From positions 1 through 62,105 of the forward strand of contig PMSW01000041.1 of the NCBI GenBank assembly GCA_003168215.1: a stretch of DNA of 62,105 nt, in the 5' to 3' direction. The number at the start of each line of letters is the position of its first letter. Positions within the stretch are counted from its first letter, which is position 1. The stretch is from Actinomycetota bacterium. Lineage in GTDB: Bacteria > Actinomycetota > Actinomycetes > Streptosporangiales > Streptosporangiaceae. The notes under the pieces were generated by a model. It searched no databases, was not told where the DNA came from, and saw only the letters and a list, made by a program, of their open reading frames with translations. The translations under genes were made by a program, and so were the position numbers. Shown here piece by piece: positions 1-11,546 of this stretch.

Positions 1-202
1 CGGCGAGCGCCTCGGCGGTCTGCCGGCAGCGCTCAAGCGGGCTGGTGATGATCGCGTCCAGCGGGACGGCGGCGAGCCTGGCCGCCAGGGCGGCGGCCTG
101 ATCACGGCCGCGGTCATCCAGCGGGATACCGGGGGTACGGCCGGTGAGCACCGTTCCGGTGGTGGCCGTCAGGCCGTGCCGCACCAGGAGAACCAAGGTC
201 AC
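1..202 (-). CDS. Histidine phosphatase family protein, 5' part only
   Basis: The first 67 codons of a gene that runs off the left edge, starting at a GTG at 202. The product begins VTLVLLVRHGLTATTG. The LVRHG block carries the phospho-accepting His of the histidine phosphatase (phosphoglycerate mutase-like) superfamily, and the later ITSPLERCRQTAEAL segment is the usual second motif (SPLxRxxQTA). Family members remove phosphate from small metabolites or proteins; the substrate cannot be told from this fragment. The gene follows the FHA-domain gene on the same strand after about 60 bases and may be the last gene of the importer transcription unit. Confidence 0.8.
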   Translation of the reverse strand, partial: MTLVLLVRHGLTATTGTVLTGRTPGIPLDDRGRDQAAALAARLAAVPLDAIITSPLERCRQTAEALA

Positions 203-261
203 CCCATGACTCTAAGGGCTGGCCGGCCGTCTGCGTTCACGGCATGGACCGGCGGGGCGCC

Positions 262-897
262 CTACCGGCCACCGGCCAGCACGAAGCTTGCCGTGCCGAA
301 GCTGACCTGGTCGCCGGGCCGCACCGGGACGGGACTGCTGACCCGCCAGCCGTTGAGCCTGGTGCCGTTGGTAGACCCCAGATCCGCGAGCAGCCAGCCG
401 GCGCCGTCACGTTCGAGGCGCGCGTGCCGGCGGGAGACCGTCAGGTCGGCCAGCACGAGGTCGCAGTCTGTGTCCCGGCCGATCGTGAAGAGGATTTCAC
501 GGCCAGCGGGAAGCAGCAGCGCGGGCCACTGGGCAGGCTGCCAGCGGGTGTCCGGCCTGCGCGCCGTGGCACGCCGCGCGGCGGCACGCCGCGCCGCCGC
601 CTGCCAGCGCGCGGCGACCCCGGCTAGGAGGTCGGGCAGGAAGCCGGCCAGGCGCCGCCGGGCCGGCATGTCGGCGAGCAGCTCGTCGAGTTCGGGCCGC
701 TCGCGGGCGCGCAGCGCGGCGTCTATCCGGTGCACGAAGCTGTCCTGGGTCAGCCGGCCCTCGGCGAAACGTTCCCGCAGCTGGCCGACGACCTGCTCCC
801 GCTCGGCGTCGGAGGCGCGCAGCGGCAGCGGGGGGGTGCCTGCCCGGTCCTGCAGCCTTCCCATAGTCGAAGTATCAGCCGCGTCCGCCGGACGCAC
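262..897 (-). CDS. DUF1707 and FHA domain protein
   Basis: A 211-residue soluble protein. Residues 26-80 (LRASDAEREQVVGQLRERF...) match the DUF1707 domain common at the N-terminus of actinobacterial proteins. After an Arg/Ala-rich linker, residues 135-205 form a forkhead-associated domain with GRDTDCDL, SRRHARL and GSTNGT, the phosphothreonine-binding loops. It probably reads Ser/Thr-kinase signalling. The start is a GTG with GAGG seven bases upstream; an ATG at 864 is an alternative. It lies 9 bases after the dppB-like gene on the same strand, so co-transcription with the importer is likely, though a functional link is unproven. Confidence 0.85.
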   Translation of the reverse strand: MRPADAADTSTMGRLQDRAGTPPLPLRASDAEREQVVGQLRERFAEGRLTQDSFVHRIDAALRARERPELDELLADMPARRRLAGFLPDLLAGVAARWQAAARRAAARRATARRPDTRWQPAQWPALLLPAGREILFTIGRDTDCDLVLADLTVSRRHARLERDGAGWLLADLGSTNGTRLNGWRVSSPVPVRPGDQVSFGTASFVLAGGR

Positions 898-906
898 AAG
901 GCTGCC

Positions 907-1854
907 TCAGGCCAGCCGGATCCGCGGGTCCGCGACGGTCAGCGCGATGTCGGCCGCGAAGTTGCCGGCGATGGTCAGCAGGCCGCCGACCAGTGTGTAG
1001 GCGAGCAGCACCGGATAGTCCTCGGTCTGCAGGCTGTCGTAGAACAGCAGCCCGAGCCCGTTGTAGTTGAAGACCACCTCGGCGACCAGGTTCCCGGCCA
1101 GCAGCGCCGGGATGGACAGGCCGACAATGGTGGCCATCGGCAGGCAGGCGTTGCGCAGCAGGTGCCGCAGCAGCACCAGCCGCTCGGGCAGGCCCTTGGC
1201 CCTGGCCGCCGTGATGTAGTCCTGGGCCAGCGTGTCCATCGCGCTCGATCGCATGTACCGCGAGTACCCGGCGACGATCAGCAAGGTACTGCAGCTGATC
1301 GGCAGCGCCATATCGTGCCAGTCCAGCATGACCGCCAGGACCGAGGAGGACTGGCTCGCTTCGTACCCGAAGACGGGGAAGGTCAGCGCGAGTGCCTGGA
1401 TCGCGATCAGGTAGAAGAAGAAGTCAGGTATCGCATAGGCGGTGAACGCCGCCGTCGTGGTGACGTGATCGGAGATGGTGTTGCGGCGCACCGCCTGGAA
1501 GATACCGAGCGGCATCGCGATGAGCAGCGCGAGCAGCAGCGAACTGCCGGACAGGTAGGCGCTGCGTGCCCATCTCTGGCTGAGCAGGGTGGTGACGCTC
1601 TCGTTCAGCTTGTAGGAGTAACCCAGGTTGCCGTGCAGCACCTGATTGACGTAGCGGAGGTACTGCACGATGACCGGGTCGTCGAATCCGTGCTCGCGGT
1701 TCCAGGCCGCGATCAGCGCCTCCGGCGTGCGCGGCGGCAGCACCACGATCGCCGGGGACGGGTAGAGCAGGTGCAGCATGCCGAAGATGACGATGGAGAG
1801 GCCGAAGGCGATCACCGCCGAGATGGCTGCCCTGCGGACCAGGTAGGCAGTCAC
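907..1854 (-). CDS. dppB: Oligopeptide/dipeptide ABC importer permease, DppB type (copy 1)
   Basis: An integral membrane permease of 315 residues, the normal length for the DppB/OppB family. The N-terminus MTAYLVRRAAISAVIAF is the family's first membrane segment preceded by positive charges. The cytoplasmic coupling loop (EAA motif region) is seen as AARAKGLPERLVLLRHLLRN, followed by LPMATIVGLSIPALLAGNLV. It is the last of two adjacent DppB paralogues; the other ends 74 bases upstream. The two are alike along their whole length, so one is a tandem duplicate. It should pair with DppC and the fused ATPase of this operon. The start is GTG. The substrate (peptide, nickel, sugar oligomer) cannot be read from sequence. 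Confidence 0.88.
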   Translation of the reverse strand: MTAYLVRRAAISAVIAFGLSIVIFGMLHLLYPSPAIVVLPPRTPEALIAAWNREHGFDDPVIVQYLRYVNQVLHGNLGYSYKLNESVTTLLSQRWARSAYLSGSSLLLALLIAMPLGIFQAVRRNTISDHVTTTAAFTAYAIPDFFFYLIAIQALALTFPVFGYEASQSSSVLAVMLDWHDMALPISCSTLLIVAGYSRYMRSSAMDTLAQDYITAARAKGLPERLVLLRHLLRNACLPMATIVGLSIPALLAGNLVAEVVFNYNGLGLLFYDSLQTEDYPVLLAYTLVGGLLTIAGNFAADIALTVADPRIRLA

Positions 1855-1928
1855 CGGGCAGGCACGGCCGGCTGCTGATTAGCGCGCCCAGCAGCCGGGC
1901 CAGTCACGGGGCACCTCCCGCGCTGCGG

Positions 1929-2876
1929 TCAGCTCAGCCGGATGCGCGGATCAGCCACGGTCAGCGCGATGTCGGCCATCAGGTTCCCGGCCACGGTCAG
2001 CACGGCGCCGACCAGCGTGTAGGCAAGCAGCACGGGGTAGTCCTCGTTATTCAGGCTGTTAATGAACAGCAGCCCGAGGCCCTGGTAGTTGAAAACGTAC
2101 TCGGCGATGACGTTTCCCGCCAGCAGCGCCGGGATGGACAAGCCGATCAGGGTGGCCATCGGCAGGCAGGCGTTGCGCAGCAGGTGCCGCAGCAGCACCA
2201 GCCGCTCGGGCAGGCCCTTGGCCCTGGCCGCCTTGATGTAGTCCTGGGCCAGCGAGTCCATCGCGCTGGAGCGCATGTACCTGGAGTACCCGGCCACGTT
2301 GAGCAGGGTCAGGCACACGATCGGCAGCGTCATGGCGTGCCAGTCCAGCATGACCGTCGGCACCGAGGTGGACTGGCTGGCCTCGTAGCTGAAGATCGGG
2401 AACGCTAGCGCGAACAGCGCGATGGCGATCAGGTACAGGAAGAAGTCGGGCATCGCGTAGAGCACGAAGGCCACGGTCGTCGCGGCGTTGTCCCCGAGGG
2501 TGTTCCGCTTGACCGCCTGATAGATGCCGAGCGGGACTGCGATCAGGATCGCGAGCACCAGGGCCGAGCCGGAGAGGTAGGCGCTGCGCGCCCACCTCTC
2601 CTGGAATAGCTGCGCGACGCTCTGGTTCAGCTTGTAGGAGTAGCCGAGATTGCCGTGCACCAGACCGTTCATGTAATGCAGGTACTGCACGAGGACGGGC
2701 TTGTCAAAGCCGTGCTCGCGGTTATAGGCGTTGATCAGGACGGTATTCGCCCGTGCGCCGAGCACAGTGATGGCTGGCGACGGGAAGATGGCGTGCAGCA
2801 TCGCGAAGATGAAGATCGAGATACCGACGACGATGACGATGGACGTGCCCAGCCTGCGGAGCAGGTAAGCGGTCAT
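1929..2876 (-). CDS. dppB: Oligopeptide/dipeptide ABC importer permease, DppB type (copy 2)
   Basis: A second 315-residue DppB-type permease, exactly the same length as its downstream neighbour. The shared blocks include RLVLLRHLLRNACLPMAT and an identical C-terminus apart from the last residue (DPRIRLS against DPRIRLA). It follows the fused ATPase gene by 24 bases, so the transcription order is ATPase, dppB2, dppB1. This differs from the usual binding protein-B-C-D-F order, in which B precedes C. A remnant of a dppB sits at the canonical place (6026-6148). These two may therefore be relocated copies, or specificity variants that swap in the permease heterodimer. Confidence 0.88.
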   Translation of the reverse strand: MTAYLLRRLGTSIVIVVGISIFIFAMLHAIFPSPAITVLGARANTVLINAYNREHGFDKPVLVQYLHYMNGLVHGNLGYSYKLNQSVAQLFQERWARSAYLSGSALVLAILIAVPLGIYQAVKRNTLGDNAATTVAFVLYAMPDFFLYLIAIALFALAFPIFSYEASQSTSVPTVMLDWHAMTLPIVCLTLLNVAGYSRYMRSSAMDSLAQDYIKAARAKGLPERLVLLRHLLRNACLPMATLIGLSIPALLAGNVIAEYVFNYQGLGLLFINSLNNEDYPVLLAYTLVGAVLTVAGNLMADIALTVADPRIRLS

Positions 2877-2900
2877 TTCCCTGTGCCTCCTTCCGTCGTT

Positions 2901-5033
2901 CTAAGCCGTCAGGCTGTCGGCAGCCGCCACGATGCCGGCGCCCGGCGCATAGCCCTGCAGGGGGAAGTGGCAGGCCGCCACGTGCCCCGGCCCGAATGAA
3001 CGTAGCTGCGGCTCCTCCTGGGCGCAGAGCTCCTGGACGAACGGGCAGCGGGTGCGGAACCTGCAGCCGGACGGAGGATTGACCGGGCTTGGCAGCTCGC
3101 CCTTGATCCCGACCTTGGCGGTCGCCCGTGCCTCCACCGGCTCGGGCACCGGGATCGTGGCTATCAGCCCCGCCGTGTAGGGGTGCGCGGCGCGGTGATA
3201 GATATCGTCGCCGGAGCCGAGCTCGACGAGCTTGCCCAGGTACATGACGCCGATCCGGTTGGCCATGTACTTGACCACGGCGAGGTCGTGGGAGATGACG
3301 ACGAAGGTCAGGTCGTGGTCGGCCTGCAGCCGTTTCATCAGGTTGAGCACCTGCGCCCTGATGGACACGTCGAGGGCGCTGACCGGCTCGTCGGCCACGA
3401 TCACCCGCGGGTTCAGGGTGAGCGCGCGGGCGAGCCCGATCCGCTGCCGCTGCCCGCCGGAAAACTCGTGCGGGTAGCGCTCGACCGAGTTGCGCGGCAG
3501 CCCGACCTCGTCGAGCAGCTCGAAGACCTTCCCCTGCTGTTCCTGCCGGGTGCCGATGTGCTGGATCGACAGGGGTTCCCTGATGATCGCGCCGACCCGC
3601 ATCCGGGGGTCGAGCGAGGAGTACGGGTCCTGGAACATCAGCTGCAGGTCGCGGCGCTTCCTGCGCAGGGCGCCCCCCCGGAGGGCGAGGATGTCCTCGC
3701 CGCGCAAGTTGATCACGCCTGAGGTGGGCTGCTCCAGCGCCACCACCATCCGCCCGATCGTGGTCTTGCCGCAGCCGGATTCGCCCACCAGGCCGAACGT
3801 CTCCCCGTGGTTGACCGTGAACGAGACGCCGGATACCGCCTTGACGCTGCCGACCTTGCGCTGCAGGATCGCGCCGGATGTGATCGGGAACTCTTTCACC
3901 AGGTCGCGCACCTCGAGCAGCGGCGCCCCGCTGGCCGCCAGCTCGCCGCCGGCTGCCAGCTCGCGGTCGGCTGCCATCTCGCGGTCGGCAGCCGGCTCGC
4001 GCTCGGTCACCGTAGCGCTACTGGTGCCCGGGCCGGCCGGCTTCTCCAGGTTCAGCGCCAGCGGGCCATCGGTCGGGTGCCAGCAGGAGAACAGGTGGTT
4101 GGCGGTCTCGCCAGTCAGCGGCGGCTCGTCGACGCGGCACTTGTCCGTAGCGCGGCTGCACCGCGCGGCGAACCGGCAGCCGGCCGGGGGGTCGGACAGG
4201 TCCGGCGGGATGCCCGGGATGTTCAGCAGCCGCTGCGTATTGTCCTGGCTCAGCCGCGGGATCGAGGCGAGCAGTGCCTGGGTGTAAGGGTGATGCATGT
4301 GGCTGAAAAGCAGCCCGGTCTCGGTGCTCTCCACCATCCTGCCCGCGTACATTACGTGGATCCGGTCGGCGTGGCCTGCGATCACGCCCATGTCGTGGGT
4401 GATCAGCAGCATGGCCATGCCAAGCCGTTCCTTGAGGTCGTCAAGCAGCGCCAGGATCTGCGCCTGGATCGTCACGTCCAGCGCCGTAGTGGGCTCGTCG
4501 GCGATCAGCAGTCTCGGCTCGCAGGTCAGCGCCATGGCAATCATCACCCGCTGGCGGAGCCCGCCGGACAGCTGGTGCGGAAAGTCGCTGAGCCGCTCCC
4601 TCGGCCTGGGCAGCCCGACCAGGCCGAGGACCTCGGCGGCCCGGTCCAGGGCCTCGGCCTTGCTCGCGCCACGGTGCAGCCGGACCGGCTCGGCTACCTG
4701 GTAGCCGATGGTCTTCGTAGGGTCGAGCGAGGTAAGCGGGTCCTGGAAGATCATGGCGATCTCGTTGCCGCGAATGTGCTGCAGGTCTTCCCTGGGCAGG
4801 CCGACGAGTTCCTTGCCGTCCAGCTTGACCGAGCCGTTGACGATCTGCCCGCCGGGTGGCAGCAATCCCATGATGGACAGCCCGGTCATGGACTTGCCGC
4901 AGCCGGACTCGCCCACCAGCCCGACCGTTTCCCCTGACTCGATACGCAGGTCAATGTTCCCGACGGCCTGCACGACCGACTTGGTCAGCTGGATATGCGT
5001 GGAGAGGTCGTTGATCTCCAGGACTGGGGCCAT
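2901..5033 (-). CDS. dppD: Fused DppD-DppF oligopeptide ABC importer ATPase
   Basis: A single 710-residue polypeptide with two complete nucleotide-binding domains, normally separate proteins DppD and DppF. The first half has Walker A GESGCGKS (about residue 40), signature LSGGLRQR and Walker [13 protein letters not shown]. The second half (from about residue 370) has [17 protein letters not shown] and [12 protein letters not shown]. Each half ends with the Cys-rich oligopeptide-importer C-terminal motif (GCRFAARC...C...C and GCRFRTRC...C...C); in related ATPases such cysteines can bind an Fe-S cluster. A low-complexity linker with repeated AADRE/LAA units joins the halves. It energises the importer. 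Start ATG at 5033. Confidence 0.92.
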   Translation of the reverse strand: MAPVLEINDLSTHIQLTKSVVQAVGNIDLRIESGETVGLVGESGCGKSMTGLSIMGLLPPGGQIVNGSVKLDGKELVGLPREDLQHIRGNEIAMIFQDPLTSLDPTKTIGYQVAEPVRLHRGASKAEALDRAAEVLGLVGLPRPRERLSDFPHQLSGGLRQRVMIAMALTCEPRLLIADEPTTALDVTIQAQILALLDDLKERLGMAMLLITHDMGVIAGHADRIHVMYAGRMVESTETGLLFSHMHHPYTQALLASIPRLSQDNTQRLLNIPGIPPDLSDPPAGCRFAARCSRATDKCRVDEPPLTGETANHLFSCWHPTDGPLALNLEKPAGPGTSSATVTEREPAADREMAADRELAAGGELAASGAPLLEVRDLVKEFPITSGAILQRKVGSVKAVSGVSFTVNHGETFGLVGESGCGKTTIGRMVVALEQPTSGVINLRGEDILALRGGALRRKRRDLQLMFQDPYSSLDPRMRVGAIIREPLSIQHIGTRQEQQGKVFELLDEVGLPRNSVERYPHEFSGGQRQRIGLARALTLNPRVIVADEPVSALDVSIRAQVLNLMKRLQADHDLTFVVISHDLAVVKYMANRIGVMYLGKLVELGSGDDIYHRAAHPYTAGLIATIPVPEPVEARATAKVGIKGELPSPVNPPSGCRFRTRCPFVQELCAQEEPQLRSFGPGHVAACHFPLQGYAPGAGIVAAADSLTA

Positions 5034-5095
5034 CCGGGGGTACTCCTCAGCTCAGAGTGGTGCAGGCCAGTGACGCGGCGGATCGGCAGCCGGGC

Positions 5096-6016
5096 TCAGC
5101 GCTTGCGCAGCCGCACGTCCAGCGAGTCGCGCAGCGCGTCGCCGATGAGGTTGCAGGCCATCACGACGAGGATGATGCTCACGCCGGCCGGGTAGATCTG
5201 CCACCAGTACCCGGCCTGCAGGTAGCCGATGCCGTTAGAGAGCATGTCGCCCCAGTCGAAGGTCGGGTAGTGCAGCCCGAAGCCGAGGAACCCGAGGGTG
5301 GCCACGAGCAGGATCGCGTCGGCGACATTGAAGGTAACGTTGACGATGATCACGCTGAGCGCGTTCGGGATCAGGTGCCGGTTGATCAGCCGCCACCGGC
5401 CGGATCCGGCGGCGCGCGCCGCCGAGACGAAGTCGCGTACTCGCAGCGTGAGTACCTCGCCGCGGACCAGCCGGGCGGGTACCAGCCAGGTGAAGGCCCC
5501 GATGATGAGGCTGAGGCTGAGCACCGAGGCGCCGTACCTGACGGCGACGATCAGCACCACGAACAGGATCGGCACCGAGAGAAAGACGTCGACGATCCGC
5601 ATCAGGACCGCATCGGCAATCCCGCCGAGCAGCCCGGCGACCGCCCCGTAGAGTGCGCCGATCACGATCCCGATCGCCGCCGCCAGGAACCCGACCTCGA
5701 GCGACGCCTGGCCGCCCTTCATCAGCTCGGCCAGCACGTCGAAGCCCAGGTTGTCGGTCCCCATCGGATGGCCGGGTCCCGGCGCCAGGTTGACGCCGAG
5801 CAGGTTGGTGTTGAGCAGGTTGCCGTGATAGACGAGCGGGCCGCCGAAGCAGAACAGGACGAAGAAGGCGAGGATGGCCAGCCCGACGACGGCCAGCTTG
5901 TTCCGGACGAACTCCCTGGCGGCGAGCCGCCAGCCGCTCTGCACCGGCCCGACTTCACCGCCCTCGGGCGCGCGGGTCACGTCGAGCGGCGGGAGCGGGG
6001 GCGCGATGTTTGCCAC
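5096..6016 (-). CDS. dppC: Oligopeptide/dipeptide ABC importer permease, DppC type
   Basis: A 306-residue membrane permease of the DppC/OppC family, partner of DppB. Typical features are the N-terminal tail ending in FVRNKLAVVGLAILAF, the HPMGTDNLGFDVLAEL segment (the family's GTDxxGRDxxSR-like box), and the coupling loop AARAAGSGRWRLINRHLIPN. The start is a GTG with a perfect AGGAGG six bases upstream. The gene is 62 bases upstream of the fused ATPase. Just before it lie a vestigial dppB reading frame and a strong hairpin that separate it from the binding-protein gene. Confidence 0.9.
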   Translation of the reverse strand: MANIAPPLPPLDVTRAPEGGEVGPVQSGWRLAAREFVRNKLAVVGLAILAFFVLFCFGGPLVYHGNLLNTNLLGVNLAPGPGHPMGTDNLGFDVLAELMKGGQASLEVGFLAAAIGIVIGALYGAVAGLLGGIADAVLMRIVDVFLSVPILFVVLIVAVRYGASVLSLSLIIGAFTWLVPARLVRGEVLTLRVRDFVSAARAAGSGRWRLINRHLIPNALSVIIVNVTFNVADAILLVATLGFLGFGLHYPTFDWGDMLSNGIGYLQAGYWWQIYPAGVSIILVVMACNLIGDALRDSLDVRLRKR

Positions 6017-6025
6017 TGGTGCCTC

Positions 6026-6148
6026 CTATTTCGTGACTGCGGTCAGGCCCGCATTGCGCACCAGGTGACGCCTCGGCGCCAGCCGGGCGGGCAGGCCCGG
6101 CGGCAGCGCCAGCGGCGTACCCGCGCGGCGGATCAGGTATGAGATCAC
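6026..6148 (-). pseudogene. Vestigial dppB with a large internal deletion
   Basis: A 40-codon frame from GTG 6148 to TAG 6026. Its translation begins VISYLIRRAG, like the DppB N-terminus (MTAYLVRRAA), and continues GLPARLAPRRHLVRNAGLTA. That matches the DppB coupling loop GLPERLVLLRHLLRNACLPM found near residue 220 of both intact copies in this operon. The roughly 200 residues in between are missing, and the frame stops soon after. The remnant sits exactly where dppB belongs in the standard operon order (binding protein, B, C, D, F). I read it as the decayed original dppB, replaced by the copies downstream. Short length keeps some doubt. Confidence 0.6.
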
Positions 6149-6191
6149 CGGCCGAACCCTTCTTGCGACGCGCCCGGCTCAATTGCGCCAG

Positions 6192-6230
6192 CGCCCCTGT
6201 CTCCAGTGTGTATCACTGGAGACAGGGGCG
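6192..6230. repeat. Perfect 17-bp inverted repeat between binding-protein and permease genes
   Basis: Arms at 6192-6208 and 6214-6230 are perfectly complementary (CGCCCCTGTCTCCAGTG) around the loop TGTAT. It lies in the operon, 53 bases after the binding-protein stop and before the vestigial dppB. There is no T-run on the minus strand, so it is more likely a 3'-end stabiliser or partial terminator. Such an element would give more binding protein than membrane components, as known for other binding-protein-dependent importers. Confidence 0.7.
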
Positions 6231-6283
6231 TCCAGCGGCTCCTTTCGCCGGTAACGGTCAGGCCGTCCCGGCTGATGACGCGT

Positions 6284-8164
6284 TTACTTGGTGAAGTACC
6301 AGTACTCCGGGTTGAGGTTGTACTGGGTCAGCGTCTCGAATGAGGCCGGCGGCCCGGACAGGGTCTTCTTCCACACCTGGACGAGGTCCGGGTTCGGCTG
6401 GAAGAGGCCCACCTGCTGCTGGGTGAGGTACGAGGCCTCGGCCGTCACCGCAGCTGGGTTGCTGCTGGTGACCGACGCCTGGATCAGCTTGTCGGCCTCG
6501 GGGCTCGCGTAGCCGCCCAGGTTGCTCGACCCCGTGCTGTTGAACACGCCGAGCGTGGTCGGGTAGGTCGAGTCGGTGAACCCGCCGAAGTCCTCTACCG
6601 CCCACTTGTCGATCGTCTTGGGCGATGCCGGGTCGTTGTCGTTGGCGATCATGTGGTTGAAGTTGTCCGACGACAGGCTGATCGTGATCCCTGCCTTCTT
6701 CGCCTCCGAGGCGAGGTCGGTGGCCTGCTCGCCGATGATGGACGGCGAGGTGTTGTAGACCAGCGGGAACGTGAGCTTGGTGCCGGCCGGGATGCCGGCG
6801 CCGCACTGGGTCGCCCCGGTACCCGCGCTCTTGCACACGTCGGTGCCATTCGGGGTGACGGTCCAGCCGTGCCCCTTGAGCAGTGCGACCGCCGCGCTGA
6901 CGCTGAACGGGTAGGGCGCAGTCTTAGCGTTCGACGGGGTGAACGGGCTCACCGGGATCGACGGGACAGGCCCGTAAGCCTCGCCGCCGGCTCCGTTGAA
7001 GAACGCGTGGATGATGCCGGACTCGTCCTGCAGGTGCGCTATCGCCTGACGGATGTAGAGCTGGCCGATGATGTTGTTGAAGTCACCGGTCGTATCCTTG
7101 AAGTTGTACGCCATGTAGTTCCAGCCGAAGTCGGGGTAGCCGAAGGCGTTGTAGCCGCCGGACTCCACCGACTTGATCTGCGGCACGTTGGCCAGCGGCA
7201 CGTACCCGACGTCGATGCTGCCTGCCTTGACCGCGTTGTACTCGGCGGTGTCGGAGGTGAAGGGCACCCCGGTCAGGTTCAGGACCTTCTTCGACTCCGG
7301 CCCGCCGTAGGTGGCGTTGGGCGTCATCCCGAAGGCTTCCGTGGTGCTGTTGAACGAGGACAGCTTGTACGGCCCGTCAACGACCTGCCACAGCGGGTTG
7401 GTGGCGTAGGTCCCCACCGACTTGGACTGCGCGGACAGGTAGTTGTAGATCTTCGTCGCGTTGGCGGGGTTGGTGAAGTTCAGGATGGGGCCATTCGCGG
7501 AGGCCTTGGCCCACGCGTGCGAAGGCATTGGCTGGATCGAGGAGAACTGGTCCTCGATGAACCACGACGGGTTGTAGGCCTTCTTCAGGTTGATCACGAT
7601 CGTGGAGGCGTTGGGCGTGGTCGCGCTCGCCAGCTCGTCCGGGATCCCGGTCTTCGGGGTGTAGCCGGCCCAGTTGGCGGGGCTCTCCTTGACCGCTGCC
7701 TTCATCTCGTCGATCCAGAAGAGGACGTCCTGCGAGGTGATCGGCTTGCCGTCGGACCACTTGTAGTTGCTCTTCATCGTGATGGTGACGGTCTTGTCGC
7801 CGTTGCTCCACTTGGGCTCTTCCGCCAGGCTCATCGCCGGCGTCTCGGCGGGCGCTACGCCTTTGACGAACCAGTACAGCGGGCGCCACATTTCGTAATC
7901 GAAGGACAGCACCGTGAAGACCGAGTCGTTGGCTGCCGTGATGATCGGGAGGATCCAGTTCGGAGTGGCACCTGGCGGCTCGGCGAAGGTGACCGTGCCG
8001 CCGTGCGGCGTGCCGCTGGCAGCTGGCACCGTGCCGAACGCGCCGGACGGCCCGAGGGTCGTCGAACCGCCTCCGCTGGTGCTGCTCTTGCCGCAGGCGG
8101 CAAGAACGGTGACTCCGGCGATCGCGAGCACCGCGAACTTAGTTGCCGGACGGGCGAATTTCAT
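6284..8164 (-). CDS. Substrate-binding lipoprotein of the oligopeptide ABC importer (SBP family 5)
   Basis: A 626-residue extracytoplasmic binding protein, first gene of the importer operon. The start ATG at 8164 is chosen because it gives a proper lipoprotein signal (MKFARPATKFAVLAIAGVTVLAAC, lipidated Cys24) and has GAGGGGA upstream; longer in-frame starts add a non-signal stretch. After a Gly/Ser linker it shows family-5 features such as WSNGDKTVTITMKSNYKWSDGKPITSQDV and repeated surface loops rich in Asn/Thr. It captures the solute and delivers it to the DppB/C permease. Family 5 takes peptides, nickel chelates, oligosaccharides and other ligands; the ligand here is unknown. Confidence 0.9.
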   Translation of the reverse strand: MKFARPATKFAVLAIAGVTVLAACGKSSTSGGGSTTLGPSGAFGTVPAASGTPHGGTVTFAEPPGATPNWILPIITAANDSVFTVLSFDYEMWRPLYWFVKGVAPAETPAMSLAEEPKWSNGDKTVTITMKSNYKWSDGKPITSQDVLFWIDEMKAAVKESPANWAGYTPKTGIPDELASATTPNASTIVINLKKAYNPSWFIEDQFSSIQPMPSHAWAKASANGPILNFTNPANATKIYNYLSAQSKSVGTYATNPLWQVVDGPYKLSSFNSTTEAFGMTPNATYGGPESKKVLNLTGVPFTSDTAEYNAVKAGSIDVGYVPLANVPQIKSVESGGYNAFGYPDFGWNYMAYNFKDTTGDFNNIIGQLYIRQAIAHLQDESGIIHAFFNGAGGEAYGPVPSIPVSPFTPSNAKTAPYPFSVSAAVALLKGHGWTVTPNGTDVCKSAGTGATQCGAGIPAGTKLTFPLVYNTSPSIIGEQATDLASEAKKAGITISLSSDNFNHMIANDNDPASPKTIDKWAVEDFGGFTDSTYPTTLGVFNSTGSSNLGGYASPEADKLIQASVTSSNPAAVTAEASYLTQQQVGLFQPNPDLVQVWKKTLSGPPASFETLTQYNLNPEYWYFTK

Positions 8165-8435
8165 CGCGTCCCCTCGCTTCTCGTGGCGCGCGCGGACGCC
8201 GGTTAGCCGGGTCCTCGTCTTCGCGCCAAGCTGTGTGCAGCGAGCCATCGCTCGCCGCTTCTGCCGCGCACCGCCGGGCGTTCATCCGCGTCGCGGAGTT
8301 TGCCCTCGCCGGTGCACGGCATGCCCGAAGCGTAGGGTCACGCGGATAGCGATCTCAGGGCGAAAACGTTACAAGTTGTTATCGATGTCCTGCAGGACTG
8401 CCGGATTGGGCGCATCACAGGAGATTTGCCGGCCA
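8165..8435. other. Gap between the importer binding-protein gene and inhA
   Basis: About 270 bases without a supported gene. It must hold the promoter of the importer operon (minus strand) and the 3' end of the fabG1-inhA transcript. I see an AT-richer patch around 8360-8400 (ACGTTACAAGTTGTTATCGATG on the plus strand) but no convincing -35/-10 pair or terminator. Confidence 0.4.
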
Positions 8436-9200
8436 TCAGCCGCCGATTGCGTGCACTCCACCATCGACGTGCACGATCTCGCCGGTGGTCGCGGGGAACC
8501 AGTCGGAGAGCAGTGCCACGCACCCGCGGGCGGCCGGCTCGGGATCGGCCAGGTTCCAGCCGAGCGGCGCCCGGTCGTGCCACATCCCCTCGAAGGCACC
8601 GAAGCCGGGGATGCTCTTGGCGGCCATGGTCTTCAGCGGGCCCGCCGATATCAGGTTGACCCGGATCCCGCGCGGTCCCAGATCGCGGGCTAGGTAGCGA
8701 GCGCACGACTCCAGGGCCGCCTTGGACACGCCCATCCAGTCGTAGGCGGGCCATGCCCGGCTTGCGTCGAAATCCAGTCCGACGATCGAGCCGCCACCGC
8801 TCATCAGCGGCAGCGCGGCCATGGCCAGCGCTTTCAGCGAGTAGGCCGACACGTGCAGTGCCGCGGCCACGTCTTGCCAGGGGGTGTGCAGGAAATTGCC
8901 GCCGAGCGCCGAGGCGGGCGCGTTGGCGATGCCGTGCACGACCCCCTCCAGCGCGCCGACGTGCTCGGACACCCGCTCCGCCAGCGAGTCCAGTTGCGCG
9001 GTGTCGGTCACGTCGAGCTCAAGGACTGGCGCCAGCGCGGGCAGCCGCCTGGCGATCCGCTCCACCAGGCTGAGCCGCCCGAAGCCGGTCAGCACGACGG
9101 TGGCGCCCTCCTGCTGCGCGACGCGGGCCACGTGGAACGCGATCGACGCGTCGGTCAGCACTCCCGTCACCAGGATCCGCTTGCCGTCCAGGATGCCCAT
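8436..9200 (-). CDS. inhA: Enoyl-[acyl-carrier-protein] reductase, InhA/FabI type
   Basis: A 254-residue NADH-dependent reductase for the last step of the type II fatty acid elongation cycle. It resembles mycobacterial InhA closely: MGILDGKRILVTGVLTDASIAFH at the N-terminus, LDVTD, GSIVGLDFDASRA, and the catalytic Tyr/Lys in AYDWMGVSKAALE. It ends with LSDWFPATTGEIVHVDGG. The start ATG at 9200 has GGAGGGGA upstream and matches InhA; a longer frame to 9281 overlaps the fabG stop and is not used. It follows fabG1 with a 19-base gap, the same fabG1-inhA order as in mycobacteria. Confidence 0.93.
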   Translation of the reverse strand: MGILDGKRILVTGVLTDASIAFHVARVAQQEGATVVLTGFGRLSLVERIARRLPALAPVLELDVTDTAQLDSLAERVSEHVGALEGVVHGIANAPASALGGNFLHTPWQDVAAALHVSAYSLKALAMAALPLMSGGGSIVGLDFDASRAWPAYDWMGVSKAALESCARYLARDLGPRGIRVNLISAGPLKTMAAKSIPGFGAFEGMWHDRAPLGWNLADPEPAARGCVALLSDWFPATTGEIVHVDGGVHAIGG

Positions 9201-9219
9201 CGCGTTCCCCTCCGGTCTG

Positions 9220-11542
<2,323 letters not shown>

Positions 11543-11546
<4 letters not shown>

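Noticed and set aside
5955-6182. 75-codon minus-strand frame overlapping the start of dppC
   Set aside because: It overlaps the conserved dppC N-terminus in another frame. The dppB-like similarity lies in the 6026-6148 frame instead.
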